Positions 53,425 through 62,543 of a stretch of DNA of 64,000 nt are shown here, piece after piece. The stretch is taken from NCBI RefSeq assembly GCF_900129125.1, contig NZ_FQVJ01000012.1, forward strand, positions 1 through 64,000. Direction: 5' to 3'. Numbering within the stretch: the stretch's first letter is position 1; every line of letters begins with the position of its first letter. This stretch comes from Acidocella aminolytica 101 = DSM 11237 (GTDB lineage Bacteria; Pseudomonadota; Alphaproteobacteria; Acetobacterales; Acetobacteraceae). The position numbers and the translations under genes are program-made. The notes beneath the pieces were generated by a model. The model had not been told where the DNA came from and did not search any database. It saw nothing but the letters and a program-made list of their open reading frames with translations.

Positions 53425-54588
53425 TTGAAGACAGACAGATACTTGCTTGCTGAAATCGCGCGGCCCTTTGCGGCGGTGCTAGGGATTCTGGCCTTGCTGT
53501 TCGCGGGATACAGCCTGACGCGTATACTCTCGGACGCGGTGAGCGGGCTGTTGCCGGTGGGGGCCATTGCCGCGCTGACCTCGTTGAAGGTGCTGATCGC
53601 GCTGGATGTGCTAATCCCGATTTCGCTGTTTATCGCGGTGGTGGCGGGGTTTGGGCGGTTGCAGGCCGATAGCGAGGTAACAGCCATGCAGGCGCTGGGC
53701 ATGGGGCCGCGCCAGCTTTTGCGCCCGGTGCTGCGGCTGGCGCTGGGGCTGGCCGTGCTGGTGGCGTGCTTGTCGATTTTTGTGCGGCCCTGGGCATACG
53801 CCACCTCTCACAATATTACCCGCCACGCCGCCGTGGCGCTGAATGTCAACGCGATGGAGCCGGGGACCTTCTATGCCAGCCAGGATGGGCGGGAGGTGAT
53901 TTTTCTGGGCCGCCGGGCCGGGCCGCACGCCCCCGCGCAGAATGTGTTTGTGGCCAAGCGGCGTGGCAGCCATGTCGAGGTGATTTCCGCCGCCACCGCT
54001 ACCCCGGCTGTTAAGGGCGCGGACGGGCAGCGCAATGTACACCTCTCCGGCGCGCATGTGTATGAGTTCGACCGGAGCAATCCGGCCAGCGATGAGTCCC
54101 TGCAGGCGGCGGGGATGAATGTGAACCCGGACACCGCCAAGCTGGCCCCCGTGCGATACAGCCCGGTGGCGGCTAGCACGGGGCATTTGCTGGCCTCGCG
54201 CGACCCGGCGGATATTGCTGAGCGGCAATGGCGGTTTTCGACCGGGCTTTCCACCCTGCTCTTGGCTCTGCTGGGCGCGATTTTAAGCCGCGGCCGCCCG
54301 CGCCAGAACCGCTATGCGCGGTTTGGACCGGCGATTCTGGCATATTCGGCCTATTATCTGCTCTGCACCACGGCCCGTACCTGGGTGGAACATGGCCAAG
54401 TGGGGCGGTTGCCGGGGTTGTGGTGGGCGCCGGCTTTGCTGGTGCTGGCCATGCTGCTGGTCTGGTATGGCCCCGCCTTGCGGCGCCGGTTCCGCGCTCC
54501 TCCCAATGCACCGCCGCCCATGCCGAACCCGCGCCAGGCAGCCCAGCCCGTAAGCTGGCGCCCCGCCAGCAGCCAAGATGCTGCTTGA
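53425..54588 (+). CDS. lptF: LptF-like permease
   Basis: A 387-residue protein with helices 1-3 at the N-terminus (MKTDRYLLAEIARPF...), a periplasmic beta-jellyroll middle and three helices at the end, the layout of LptF/LptG. GSHVEVISAA and QWRFSTGLSTLLLALLGAILS are family-like. These subunits, with LptB and LptC, lift LPS from the inner membrane. The only plausible start is the TTG at 53425, since an in-frame stop lies 27 bases upstream; the ribosome site is poor. It overlaps lptG by 11 bases. The sphingolipid setting suggests another lipid cargo, but it could be the cell's normal LptF. Confidence 0.85.
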   Translation: MKTDRYLLAEIARPFAAVLGILALLFAGYSLTRILSDAVSGLLPVGAIAALTSLKVLIALDVLIPISLFIAVVAGFGRLQADSEVTAMQALGMGPRQLLRPVLRLALGLAVLVACLSIFVRPWAYATSHNITRHAAVALNVNAMEPGTFYASQDGREVIFLGRRAGPHAPAQNVFVAKRRGSHVEVISAATATPAVKGADGQRNVHLSGAHVYEFDRSNPASDESLQAAGMNVNPDTAKLAPVRYSPVAASTGHLLASRDPADIAERQWRFSTGLSTLLLALLGAILSRGRPRQNRYARFGPAILAYSAYYLLCTTARTWVEHGQVGRLPGLWWAPALLVLAMLLVWYGPALRRRFRAPPNAPPPMPNPRQAAQPVSWRPASSQDAA

Positions 54589-55672
54589 CCGTTATATCGG
54601 CTGGACGGTCTGCCGCGCCTTCCTGCTGATTACCGTCGGCCTCACGGCCTTGTTCAGCCTGCTCAGCTTTGTTGAGCAACTCGGGCTGATCGGCCAGGGC
54701 AATTACAAGCTACGGGATGCGCTGCTTTATACGCTGCTCACGGCGCCGGACCGGGTGCTGCAACTCGCCCCGGTATGCATGTTACTGGCCTCGTTGATGG
54801 GGCTAGGGGCGTTGGCCAAACATTCGGAACTCACGGCCTTCCGCAGTTTTGGCGCGTCGCAGGCGCGGATTATCGGCGCGGTGGTGAAGCTGTGCGTGCC
54901 GATTATTTTCGGGCTGTTCTTTCTGGCACAATTCGTGATTCCGCCCGCCCAGCAGGCCGCCCAGCGCGAGCAGGCCGCCGCTTTGGGGGATACGCTGCCG
55001 GGCCTCTCCAATGGCGGGTTCTGGGCGCAGAAAAACGGGGTGTTTTTGAATGTGCAGAGCTTCGCGGGCGGGGCGGTGCTGCATGGGGTCTCGATCTTCA
55101 CCTTCAAGCCGAAAGGGGAGCTGCACAGCTTTATTGAAGCCGATACGGCCGAGCCGCAGCCGGATGGCACCTGGAAGCTGAGCGGTGTGACCCGCGATGT
55201 GATCGCCAACGGTCAGACCCAGGAAGATACGCCCACCAGCCTGAGCTGGACGCCGTTTCTGACCACCAAGCAATTGAAATTACTGGCTCTGCCACCGGAG
55301 ACCATGCCGCCTTTGGCGCTTTACAGCTATGTGCGGCTGCTCAAGCACCAGCATCAGGAAGCGCTGCGTTATGAGCAGAGTTTCTGGAACATGGTGGCAA
55401 TTCCGCTCTCTTTGATTGGCATGGCGATCATCGCGGCACCGTTTGTGTTTGGGCCGCAGCGCTCCGGCGGAGCGGGGCGGCAGATTGTGATTGGCGCGCT
55501 GCTGGGCATGGTGTTTCTGCTGGTGCAGCAGATCACCGGTTATCTGGGGCTGCTGCTGGCGGTGAACCCGGCTTTTACAGCCCTGGCGCCTTCTATTTCA
55601 CTGCTGTTGCTGGGGGGCTGGATGCTGGAGCGCAACCATATCAAGCTGCGCCCCCGGATCAGCCGCGCATGA
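54578..55672 (+). CDS. lptG: LptG-like permease
   Basis: A 364-residue partner of the LptF-like protein. It has the same 3+3 helix layout: MLLDRYIGWTVCRAFLLITV at the start, a periplasmic domain around residues 110-240 and helices in NMVAIPLSLIGMAIIAAPFV and beyond. LptG couples to LptB through a cytoplasmic helix with the pattern AKHSELTAFRSFGASQ, which is intact. It converges with the CDP-alcohol phosphotransferase, overlapping its end by 14 bases. Confidence 0.88.
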   Translation: MLLDRYIGWTVCRAFLLITVGLTALFSLLSFVEQLGLIGQGNYKLRDALLYTLLTAPDRVLQLAPVCMLLASLMGLGALAKHSELTAFRSFGASQARIIGAVVKLCVPIIFGLFFLAQFVIPPAQQAAQREQAAALGDTLPGLSNGGFWAQKNGVFLNVQSFAGGAVLHGVSIFTFKPKGELHSFIEADTAEPQPDGTWKLSGVTRDVIANGQTQEDTPTSLSWTPFLTTKQLKLLALPPETMPPLALYSYVRLLKHQHQEALRYEQSFWNMVAIPLSLIGMAIIAAPFVFGPQRSGGAGRQIVIGALLGMVFLLVQQITGYLGLLLAVNPAFTALAPSISLLLLGGWMLERNHIKLRPRISRA

Positions 55673-56543
55673 CCTGCTTCAAGAAGCTGTTGTAATGCAC
55701 TTTCTGCGCTTCCAGAAGAATGAGCAGGATGGCGCTGAACCCAATGATCTCGAACAGGAAATAGAGCAGCGGCAGCTTTACCAGGGCCGCGAGAAACAGG
55801 CCCAGCGTGCGGTAATTGGCGCAGAGCACGCCCCAACGGCGGATGACCGGCGCGAAATATTCCCGATAGGCGGCGCGCAACGTAGCTTCTTGCCGGGGGC
55901 TGGCGATAAGCTGTGCGGCGAACGCCTGGTGAAAATCGGCCGCCCCTGCAGAAGCCCAGAGCTGCACGCGTGCATAAAGCTGGTGCAGATACCCGGCAAT
56001 GCCCCTGGGTTTTGCGTCCAGCTTGGGCAAGGCGGCGGATTGGCGGCCCCAGCCCAGAAAATTATAATCCTGGCGCTGCATCTCATAAGCGGCGGATTGC
56101 ACCGCGTGGGCGATGCCTGACAGCGCTACCAGCGCCCACACCCAGCCGCCCATCGAAGCGCTCATGGACAGGGCCAGTCCCACATAAACGGCGGTGAAGG
56201 TGACGTAGTCGCAGATGCCGTCCAGCACCTTGCCGAGCTCGGAATAGGTTTTGGTGAGGCGGGCAAGTTGGCCGTCTGCCCCGTCCATCACATGCCAGGC
56301 GAGCATTAGCGCGAAGCCGAGGCCCGCACAGCCACCAATACCATAGAAATGATATGCCACCCCGGCGAGGATGCCGCAGCCCATGCCGATGAGCGAGACC
56401 ATGTTGGGCGTGATGGCCAGCTGAGCGAAAAGCGGTACCAGCCGGGCGGAGATGGGGTGGATGAAATAAAGGTTCGTGGGGTCTTCTATCTCATAGGTCC
56501 GTCGGACCGGATCCGCGTCGACGCGCCCCGCGGTGTCGCTCAT
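55659..56543 (-). CDS. CDP-alcohol phosphotransferase, probable inositol-phosphate transfer to lipid
   Basis: A 294-residue membrane enzyme with about six helices. The full catalytic signature D-G-x2-A-R-x8-G-x3-D-x3-D is present at D90, G91, A94, R95, G104, D108, D112. The family moves a phospho-alcohol from a CDP carrier to a hydroxyl. The preceding two genes encode an inositol-1-phosphate cytidylyltransferase-like enzyme and inositol-phosphate synthase, so CDP-inositol is the likely donor, as for archaeal di-inositol-phosphate synthase. Ceramide is the inferred acceptor. A phosphatidylinositol-type enzyme using CDP-diacylglycerol is the main alternative. Confidence 0.85.
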   Translation of the reverse strand: MSDTAGRVDADPVRRTYEIEDPTNLYFIHPISARLVPLFAQLAITPNMVSLIGMGCGILAGVAYHFYGIGGCAGLGFALMLAWHVMDGADGQLARLTKTYSELGKVLDGICDYVTFTAVYVGLALSMSASMGGWVWALVALSGIAHAVQSAAYEMQRQDYNFLGWGRQSAALPKLDAKPRGIAGYLHQLYARVQLWASAGAADFHQAFAAQLIASPRQEATLRAAYREYFAPVIRRWGVLCANYRTLGLFLAALVKLPLLYFLFEIIGFSAILLILLEAQKVHYNSFLKQVMRG

Positions 56544-56545
56544 GA

Positions 56546-57262
56546 TTAGAGACGTCCTTCATCCAGCAGCGCTTCGGCCTTCCCGAAGGCGATCGGGTCA
56601 TCGACATCCACCCAGAGGCGGTCACCGATATCCAGCACACGCGCGCGCCCCCATTCGGCCAGCACATTCATGGCGCCGGAGATGCTGTCGTCACCGCGGG
56701 CCTGGGATTCTTCCAGCGCGTCGAACATAGCCGAGGTGCAGTGAAACACGCCGGTGTCGAAGCAGTTATAATCCCGGATGACCTTGCCGATATGTTTGAG
56801 CTCCGTGCCCTCGCATTTCACGCGGGTCACGTCGTCCGGGTCGTTCAGCGGGTTGTCGATATTGAAATCCACGCCTAGCGTGACCGTGCCCGGCTCAGGC
56901 GGGGTTGCGATCATGCGGCGCAGGATTTCCGGGTCCACCAGATGATCGCACATGGTGAGCAGAAAGGGCTCATCCAGATATTGCTTGGCGGTCAGCACGG
57001 AGACGCCGTTGGCCTTGGCCCAGGCGCGGTTATAGATGCGGGTGATATGAATGCCGGAACGGCGGGAAAACGCGCCCAGCCTCTCTTGCAATTCCTCGGC
57101 ATGGTAGCCGGTGACGACGAGAAACTCGTCGATCCCGGCTTCCTTGCCATTGGCGATCACGCGTTCGATTAGCGGCACGCCACGAATAGGGATCAGCGGC
57201 TTCAGCGCCCCCTTTTCACGCAGGCGTGTACCCTGCCCGGCCGCGACGATCAGCCCTTTCAT
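56546..57262 (-). CDS. Nucleotidyltransferase, likely CTP:inositol-1-phosphate cytidylyltransferase
   Basis: A 238-residue enzyme starting [18 protein letters not shown], then [15 protein letters not shown] (nucleotide-binding lysine). Later motifs [36 protein letters not shown] and RLWVDVDDP resemble inositol-1-phosphate cytidylyltransferases of hyperthermophiles. It would make CDP-inositol from CTP. It overlaps ino1 by four bases and abuts the CDP-alcohol phosphotransferase by two, so the three are one operon. A sugar-phosphate nucleotidyltransferase is the alternative, but the neighbours favour inositol phosphate. Confidence 0.8.
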   Translation of the reverse strand: MKGLIVAAGQGTRLREKGALKPLIPIRGVPLIERVIANGKEAGIDEFLVVTGYHAEELQERLGAFSRRSGIHITRIYNRAWAKANGVSVLTAKQYLDEPFLLTMCDHLVDPEILRRMIATPPEPGTVTLGVDFNIDNPLNDPDDVTRVKCEGTELKHIGKVIRDYNCFDTGVFHCTSAMFDALEESQARGDDSISGAMNVLAEWGRARVLDIGDRLWVDVDDPIAFGKAEALLDEGRL

Positions 57263-58395
57263 TCGGCGGCGGTCACCGCCAGGGCCGGACGGCAGGTGCG
57301 GATAAACTCTTCCGTCATCTCGCAAGCAATATCGTCCGTGTATTGGGCGGGAGGGTGCTTACAGAAATAAGCGGAGGGGCCGGCGAGCACGCCGCCGACA
57401 CCGGCTTCCAACGCCAACTTGCAGCAACGGATCATGTCGATGACCACACCGGCGGAGTTTGGGCTGTCCTGTACGGAGAGGCGCAGCTCGATATCCATCG
57501 GCACGTCACCGAATTGCAGACCTTCCATGCGGATGAAGGCGATCTTGTTGTCGTTCTGCCAGGGCACGTAATCGGACGGGCCGATATGGATGTTCTCTTT
57601 CTCCATCCGCTTTTTGGTGACGGCCTGGACCGCCTCTGTCTTGGAGGTTTTCTTGGAGGCCAGACGGTCCTGGTTCTTCATGTTCAGGAAGTCTGTATTA
57701 CCGCCGGTATTGAGCTGGTAGGTGTGCAGCAGCTTGACGCCACGCTTAGCGAACAGGTCCGTCAGCACGCGGTGGGTGATGGTGGCGCCGACCTGGGATT
57801 TGATGTCATCACCGATGATCGGCAGATTGGCGGCGGCGAACCGATCCGCGTAGACTTTATCGCTGGCGATAAAAACCGGCATATTGTTGACGAAACCGCA
57901 GCCAGCTTCCAGCGCGCAATCCGCATAGAAGCGCGCGGCCTGCTCGGACCCAACAGGCATGTAGTTCAGCAGCACGTCGGCCTTGGTGGCCTTGAGTTCG
58001 GCGACGATCTCAGCCTTGGTCAGCTCCTGGGCCGAGGACCGCACGAAGGTCCGGTCCTCGTCGTAATTGGCCATATGCTCGGAAATACCGTCCAGCACCT
58101 GACCCATTTTCACGGTCACGCCCATCTCCGGGACGTTTGGCTCGAACACCTTGGTGCAGTTGGGCTTGGCGAAGATGGCGCGGCTGACATCCTGGCCGAC
58201 CTTGCGGGCATCCACGTCGAACGCGGCAACCACGCTGATATCGTTCGGCTGGTAGCCGCCGATCTCGGTATGCATCAGGCCCACCACACCCTCGGCGCAA
58301 CGCTCCGGCGTGTAATAATAAATTCCCTGGATCAGGGAGCTGGCACAATTGCCAATGCCAGCAATCGCGATGCGGATGCCGCCATTCTTTGCCAT
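57259..58395 (-). CDS. ino1: Myo-inositol-1-phosphate synthase
   Basis: A 378-residue NAD+-dependent enzyme turning glucose-6-phosphate into inositol-1-phosphate. It shows the cofactor site [18 protein letters not shown], the conserved [12 protein letters not shown] and [17 protein letters not shown], and the lysine-rich active segment [19 protein letters not shown]. It is the short prokaryotic form, not the 500-residue eukaryotic one. GAGG lies six bases before the ATG at 58395; a TTG two codons earlier is possible. It leads the operon ino1-cytidylyltransferase-CDP-alcohol phosphotransferase. Confidence 0.95.
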   Translation of the reverse strand: MAKNGGIRIAIAGIGNCASSLIQGIYYYTPERCAEGVVGLMHTEIGGYQPNDISVVAAFDVDARKVGQDVSRAIFAKPNCTKVFEPNVPEMGVTVKMGQVLDGISEHMANYDEDRTFVRSSAQELTKAEIVAELKATKADVLLNYMPVGSEQAARFYADCALEAGCGFVNNMPVFIASDKVYADRFAAANLPIIGDDIKSQVGATITHRVLTDLFAKRGVKLLHTYQLNTGGNTDFLNMKNQDRLASKKTSKTEAVQAVTKKRMEKENIHIGPSDYVPWQNDNKIAFIRMEGLQFGDVPMDIELRLSVQDSPNSAGVVIDMIRCCKLALEAGVGGVLAGPSAYFCKHPPAQYTDDIACEMTEEFIRTCRPALAVTAAE

Positions 58396-58736
58396 AATCA
58401 ACCTCGTCTCTCGCTAAAATCTGCCAGGGAGCAGGACGCCATCATACGCGCCAGGACCAGACACATAGGCGCAACCCAGCTACGACAGGGGGGCTGCCAA
58501 ATGAGCGGACCAATCCGGGATTTATCTCCGTACCTCAACCCTGAAACCAAAAGCCTCCTGCCGCTTGCAACCCTGCCGGAAAACGGCACCAGAGCCCCCG
58601 CTTTCACGGAAAAGCGTCCAGACGGACTGCGGGCAATCAGGATGAATCCGAACTCTGCGCGGTAAGTAATCCAGGGTCCTACCGCTTTCCAACTTGTGTC
58701 GCAAGTATGACATAGATGTAAGCGACGGAAGTTTCT
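58396..58736. other. Intergenic stretch upstream of ino1
   Basis: About 340 bases without a confident gene. One 54-codon plus-strand frame (58501-58665) has a G-rich ribosome site but no recognisable features; a minus-strand frame (58522-58740) starts with TTG and overlaps the preceding gene's stop. Either might be real, but nothing decides it. The ino1 promoter probably lies here. Confidence 0.5.
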
Positions 58737-59699
58737 TCAACCCATCTCAGGCAAAAGCGCGCACACTAGGGCGCTGTAGAGTTGAGTCTGGCGGTGGGCG
58801 CGGACGTAATCAGGGCTGATCCGGGCCACATAGGGCTTGGTGCGGACCGAGCCGTACCAATGCGCCACTCTTGTTTGCGGGCTGAGCACCCGGCCCACCG
58901 CGGCCGGGGCGTTACGGCACGGGCGGAACCAATGTTCTGAGATTTCAGGTGGTAACGGGTAGAAACAGGCGGGCTGGTGGATCACCAGGCCCGGCATGGG
59001 CGCGGCATCCAGAAGCGTTTGGTAGAGGTCTGGCCCCAGCGCGTAGGGACTGGGGGTCTCATGGTCCGGCAGGGCCGCCATGGCGCGCAGCACGGCGACG
59101 AAAAGCGGCGCGCCGGGGACAGCACCCATCACGGCATTATTGACGGCGGACACATACCACCCCTCCACTGCACGGAAGGCCCGCCAGCCGCCAGGGGTGC
59201 GGCGCAGAGTCTTGCGCAACACATCCAACCCCAGATGCTTGCTCCAGACCAGCGGCGAACGGGACTGATACACCCAATGCGGCCAGACGATCCGCTCCGC
59301 GCCGATGAACTGAGAGGCGTTCAGCAGCGGGGCAAGCGGGGCGGTGGTGAGGGTGTCAACATCCATATAAACGCCGCCCTCGGCATAAAGGATGGCTGCG
59401 CGCAGCAAATCCGCGCGCTGCACCGGGCTTTGCAGCCGGACATAAAGGCGGGTCAGCGCGTCATCCAGCTTCAGCGCTGCCTGTACGGGGGCCAGCAACG
59501 CTGGGGGCGAGAGACGCCTGAAGCGCACCCCTACCCTGGCCAAGGCGCGCGGCACCGGACCGTCGGCCAAGTCGTCCGTATGATGCAAAACCACCTCGCG
59601 CAGCCCGCTCTGAGCGGCGGCGGAGAGCAGCGCAAAGCCATGCGCCCACGCAAGCTCTGGGCCAATCCAGCAAAAATGCAGTATTCCGGGAACGGGCAT
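58737..59699 (-). CDS. DXD glycosyltransferase, GT32-like
   Basis: A 320-residue soluble transferase starting MPVPGILHFCWIGPELAW, typical of 'sugar-binding region containing DXD' enzymes. The donor site is RADLLRAAILYAEGGVYMDV with DTLTT after it; the DVD acids bind the metal and nucleotide-sugar. The family includes enzymes that glycosylate inositol-phosphoceramide in yeast (Sur1/Csg1 type, GT32). This fits the sphingolipid surroundings, although bacterial members also make capsule or LPS. The ribosome site is weak. Confidence 0.82.
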   Translation of the reverse strand: MPVPGILHFCWIGPELAWAHGFALLSAAAQSGLREVVLHHTDDLADGPVPRALARVGVRFRRLSPPALLAPVQAALKLDDALTRLYVRLQSPVQRADLLRAAILYAEGGVYMDVDTLTTAPLAPLLNASQFIGAERIVWPHWVYQSRSPLVWSKHLGLDVLRKTLRRTPGGWRAFRAVEGWYVSAVNNAVMGAVPGAPLFVAVLRAMAALPDHETPSPYALGPDLYQTLLDAAPMPGLVIHQPACFYPLPPEISEHWFRPCRNAPAAVGRVLSPQTRVAHWYGSVRTKPYVARISPDYVRAHRQTQLYSALVCALLPEMG

Positions 59700-59861
59700 G
59701 ACAGAAAAGCAATCCAGCAATCGGCAAGAGACGGGCTTGAATCAGCCTGCTAGGCGGCACGGCGCCGCACTGTCAACCGCGCCATACGGCAAAGCCATTG
59801 CCATTCCCATGCGACTCTGTTAGCGCCAACCAATGACCGTCAATGGTAAATTCCAGGCAAT

Positions 59862-61601
59862 ATGACTGAGCCTACCCCGACTCACCATAATGGGCTGGTT
59901 AAGCGACTCGCTGATTTCACGACCATCGCCGAGGCCCTGGATTATGCCGCGCAAGGCCGAACCGGGCTGAATTTCTATTCTGGCAAGGGGGTTCTCACCG
60001 AAACCTTGCCTTATGCCACCCTGCGCGCGCAGGCGCTTCTGCTGGCCCGGCAGCTGCTGGGCACCGGGCTGCAGCCGGGAGACCGGGTGGGGCTGCTGGC
60101 AGAAAGCGATGGGGATTTCGCCCGCGCCTTTTTTGCCTGCCAATATGCCGGGCTGGTGCCCGCTCCCCTGCCCTTGCCCGCCGCTTTTGGCGGGAAAGAG
60201 GGATATATCTCCTTTCTGCGCCGGATGATCCAGGGCGCTGACGCCCATGCCGTGTTTGGCCCCGCCGTGCTGGCCGACTGGCTGGCCGAGGCGGTTGAAG
60301 GGCTGGAGCTGAAATGCGCCGGTGTGGTTTCCGCGCTGGACGGCGCGCCGATGGTGCCCGAGGCCGCCCTGCCCGCGCCGGAATCGCTGGCGTATCTGCA
60401 ATTCTCCTCCGGCAGCACGCGCTTCCCGCTGGGGGTGGCGGTGACGCAGACGGCCTTTATGGCCAATGCCCATTACATGGCCAAATACGGCCTGCGGGTG
60501 AATGAGACCGACCGCTGCACAAGCTGGTTACCTTATTATCATGACATGGGGCTGGTCGGGTTTTTGCTGATGCCAATGGCCTGCCAGCTTTCAGTCGATA
60601 TTCTGCCCACGCGGGAATTCGCGCGCCGGCCGCTGCTGTGGCTGCAGTTGATCACCCGTAATAAGGGCAGCATCTCGTTCAGCCCGTCTTTTGGCTACGA
60701 ACTTTGTGCCCGGCGGGCGCGGACAGCCTCAACGGAGGGGATCGACCTGTCCTCCTGGCGGCGGGCCGGGATTGGTGGGGATATGATCCGCCCGGCGGTG
60801 CTGACGCGCTTTGCCGAGCGTTTTGCGGCCAATCTATTCCAGGAAACCGCGTTTATCCCCTGCTATGGCATGGCCGAGGCCACGCTGGCGCTGAGCTTTA
60901 GCCCGGATGGGCAAGGAGCGAGGGAAGACGCGGTGGATGGGCTCGTGCTGGAACGCGAGCATCGCGCCGTGCCCGCCAATGAGACCAGCAAGCGTACCCG
61001 GCATTTCGTGATTTGCGGCCAGATGCTCCCCGAACATGACGTGGAGGTGCGCGGCGCGGATGGCGCGCTGCTGGCCGAGCGCGAGGTAGGGCATATTTTC
61101 GTGCGCGGGCCGAGCCTGATGCTGGGCTATTTCGGCGCGCCGGAGGAAACCGCGCGCGTGCTCTCCGCCGAAGGCTGGCTGGATACGGGGGATCTTGGGT
61201 ATCTGATCGACGGCCAACTGGTGATTACCGGGCGGGCGAAGGATCTGGTGATCGTGAATGGCCGCAATGTATGGCCACAGGATCTGGAATGGGCCGCCGA
61301 GGCGGAAGTGCCCAGCCTGCGCAGTGGGGATGTGGCGGTGTTCTCGGTGGATAATGGCGAGGATGAGGAGGTTGTTGTTCTCGTCCAGTGCCGTGTGACC
61401 GACCCCGCCGCGCGTGAGGCGCTGGCATTGGAGCTGACGCGGTTTTTCCGCGGGCGGCAAGGGCTGGAAACGCGCGTGGTGCTGGTGCCGCCGCATAGCC
61501 TGCCACAGACATCGTCCGGTAAGCTCAGCCGCTCCCGCGCCCGAATGATGTATCTGGACGGCGCGTTTCTACCCCGCGCCACCGCCACCGCCGCGGAATG
61601 A
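59862..61601 (+). CDS. Fatty acyl-AMP ligase
   Basis: A 579-residue adenylating enzyme that activates a fatty acid, most likely for loading onto the nearby ACP. It has LQFSSGSTRFPLGVAVT (a variant of the phosphate loop), CYGMAEATLALS, DTGDLGYLIDGQLVITGRAK and the end LPQTSSGKLSRSRAR with the catalytic lysine. The large N-terminal domain and FLPYYHDMGL-like motif (SWLPYYHDMGLVGFLL) mark it as a fatty acyl-AMP/ACP ligase, like AasR of the Caulobacter sphingolipid cluster. It overlaps the reductase gene by four bases. Confidence 0.88.
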   Translation: MTEPTPTHHNGLVKRLADFTTIAEALDYAAQGRTGLNFYSGKGVLTETLPYATLRAQALLLARQLLGTGLQPGDRVGLLAESDGDFARAFFACQYAGLVPAPLPLPAAFGGKEGYISFLRRMIQGADAHAVFGPAVLADWLAEAVEGLELKCAGVVSALDGAPMVPEAALPAPESLAYLQFSSGSTRFPLGVAVTQTAFMANAHYMAKYGLRVNETDRCTSWLPYYHDMGLVGFLLMPMACQLSVDILPTREFARRPLLWLQLITRNKGSISFSPSFGYELCARRARTASTEGIDLSSWRRAGIGGDMIRPAVLTRFAERFAANLFQETAFIPCYGMAEATLALSFSPDGQGAREDAVDGLVLEREHRAVPANETSKRTRHFVICGQMLPEHDVEVRGADGALLAEREVGHIFVRGPSLMLGYFGAPEETARVLSAEGWLDTGDLGYLIDGQLVITGRAKDLVIVNGRNVWPQDLEWAAEAEVPSLRSGDVAVFSVDNGEDEEVVVLVQCRVTDPAAREALALELTRFFRGRQGLETRVVLVPPHSLPQTSSGKLSRSRARMMYLDGAFLPRATATAAE

Positions 61602-62539
61602 GCCCCTCCCCGCTGGCCGCCATAACCGGCGGAACGGGGTTTTTGGGGCTGCATCTGGTACCCGCCCTGGCACAAGCCGGGTTCCGGTTGCGACTGCTTG
61701 CCCGGCGTGACTTGGCACATCCGGCATTTAAGGACATTGCGTTTGAGAGCGTACGCGGCGCGCTGGAGGATGAAGCCGCCCTGGATGCGCTGGTGCGGGG
61801 CGCTGATGTGGTGATCCATGCCGCCGGGCTGACCAAGGCACGCGGGCGGGCGGCATTTTTGCGCGCCAACCGGGATGGCACAGAAGCTGTGGCCCATGCC
61901 GCGCGGCGCGGGGCGCCTGGGGCGCGGTTTCTGTTGGTTTCATCCCTGGCCGCGCGGGCACCGCGTCTTTCGAATTACGCGTTCAGCAAGGCTGAAGCGG
62001 AGGCTCGGACCCTGCGCATATTTGGCAATGCGGCGGCGCAGTGCGCAATTATTCGGCCGCCTGCGATCTATGGGCCGTGGGACCGGGATATCTTGCCGCT
62101 GATCCGGGCCAGCGCACGCGCGCTGACGCCGGTTCTGGGCAACGGCAGGGCGGCGGTGATTCATGCGCGCGATGCCGCTGGGGCAATTGCAGCGCTGGCG
62201 GGAGACAAATTCCGGCCGGGCTGCTTCACTTTGGCGGATGATACACCCGAGGGGTATGAGATGCGCGCCTTGATGGCGGCGGCGGCACAAGCCACGGGCG
62301 GACCGGGGCAGTTTATCCATTTACCTAAGGCGCTGGTGCTCTCCGCCGGGTTTCTGGCCGGGGTGGTGGGCAGGCCACCAATCTTCACGCTAGGCAAGGC
62401 GCGGGAGCTGCTATACCCGGATTGGTCCGTCTCGCCCGAGGAGTTGCTACCCCGGGAGATTTATACGCCACGTATCTCCCTGGCGGCCGGGTTCGCAGAG
62501 ACGGTGGCCTGGTACCGGCAGGCGGGCTGGATGAAATAG
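61598..62539 (+). CDS. NAD(P)-dependent epimerase-type reductase, CerR-like
   Basis: A 313-residue extended short-chain dehydrogenase starting PLAAITGGTGFLGLHLVPAL with a Rossmann site; ADVVIHAAGLTKARG and SNYAFSKAEAE (Tyr/Lys as YxxxK) are conserved. In Caulobacter a gene of this family beside the acyl-ACP ligase reduces 3-oxo-ceramide to ceramide. It is coupled to the ligase here, so I infer the same role. Sugar epimerisation is less likely in this context but not excluded. Confidence 0.82.
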   Translation: MSPSPLAAITGGTGFLGLHLVPALAQAGFRLRLLARRDLAHPAFKDIAFESVRGALEDEAALDALVRGADVVIHAAGLTKARGRAAFLRANRDGTEAVAHAARRGAPGARFLLVSSLAARAPRLSNYAFSKAEAEARTLRIFGNAAAQCAIIRPPAIYGPWDRDILPLIRASARALTPVLGNGRAAVIHARDAAGAIAALAGDKFRPGCFTLADDTPEGYEMRALMAAAAQATGGPGQFIHLPKALVLSAGFLAGVVGRPPIFTLGKARELLYPDWSVSPEELLPREIYTPRISLAAGFAETVAWYRQAGWMK

Positions 62540-62543
62540 TCGC

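Noticed and set aside
55659-58395. Di-myo-inositol-phosphate (thermoprotective solute) synthesis
   Set aside because: The enzyme types would fit, but that solute is made by hyperthermophiles, and here the operon sits among sphingolipid genes; kept only as a lesser alternative.
57226-58665. Long open frame on the plus strand across ino1
   Set aside because: It lies opposite the well-supported inositol-phosphate synthase and its protein is His/Asp-rich without any motif; it is a by-product of GC-rich codon use.
58501-58665. Possible 54-codon gene upstream of ino1
   Set aside because: A G-rich site precedes it, but there is no motif or context to support it, and it competes with an opposite-strand frame in the same bases.
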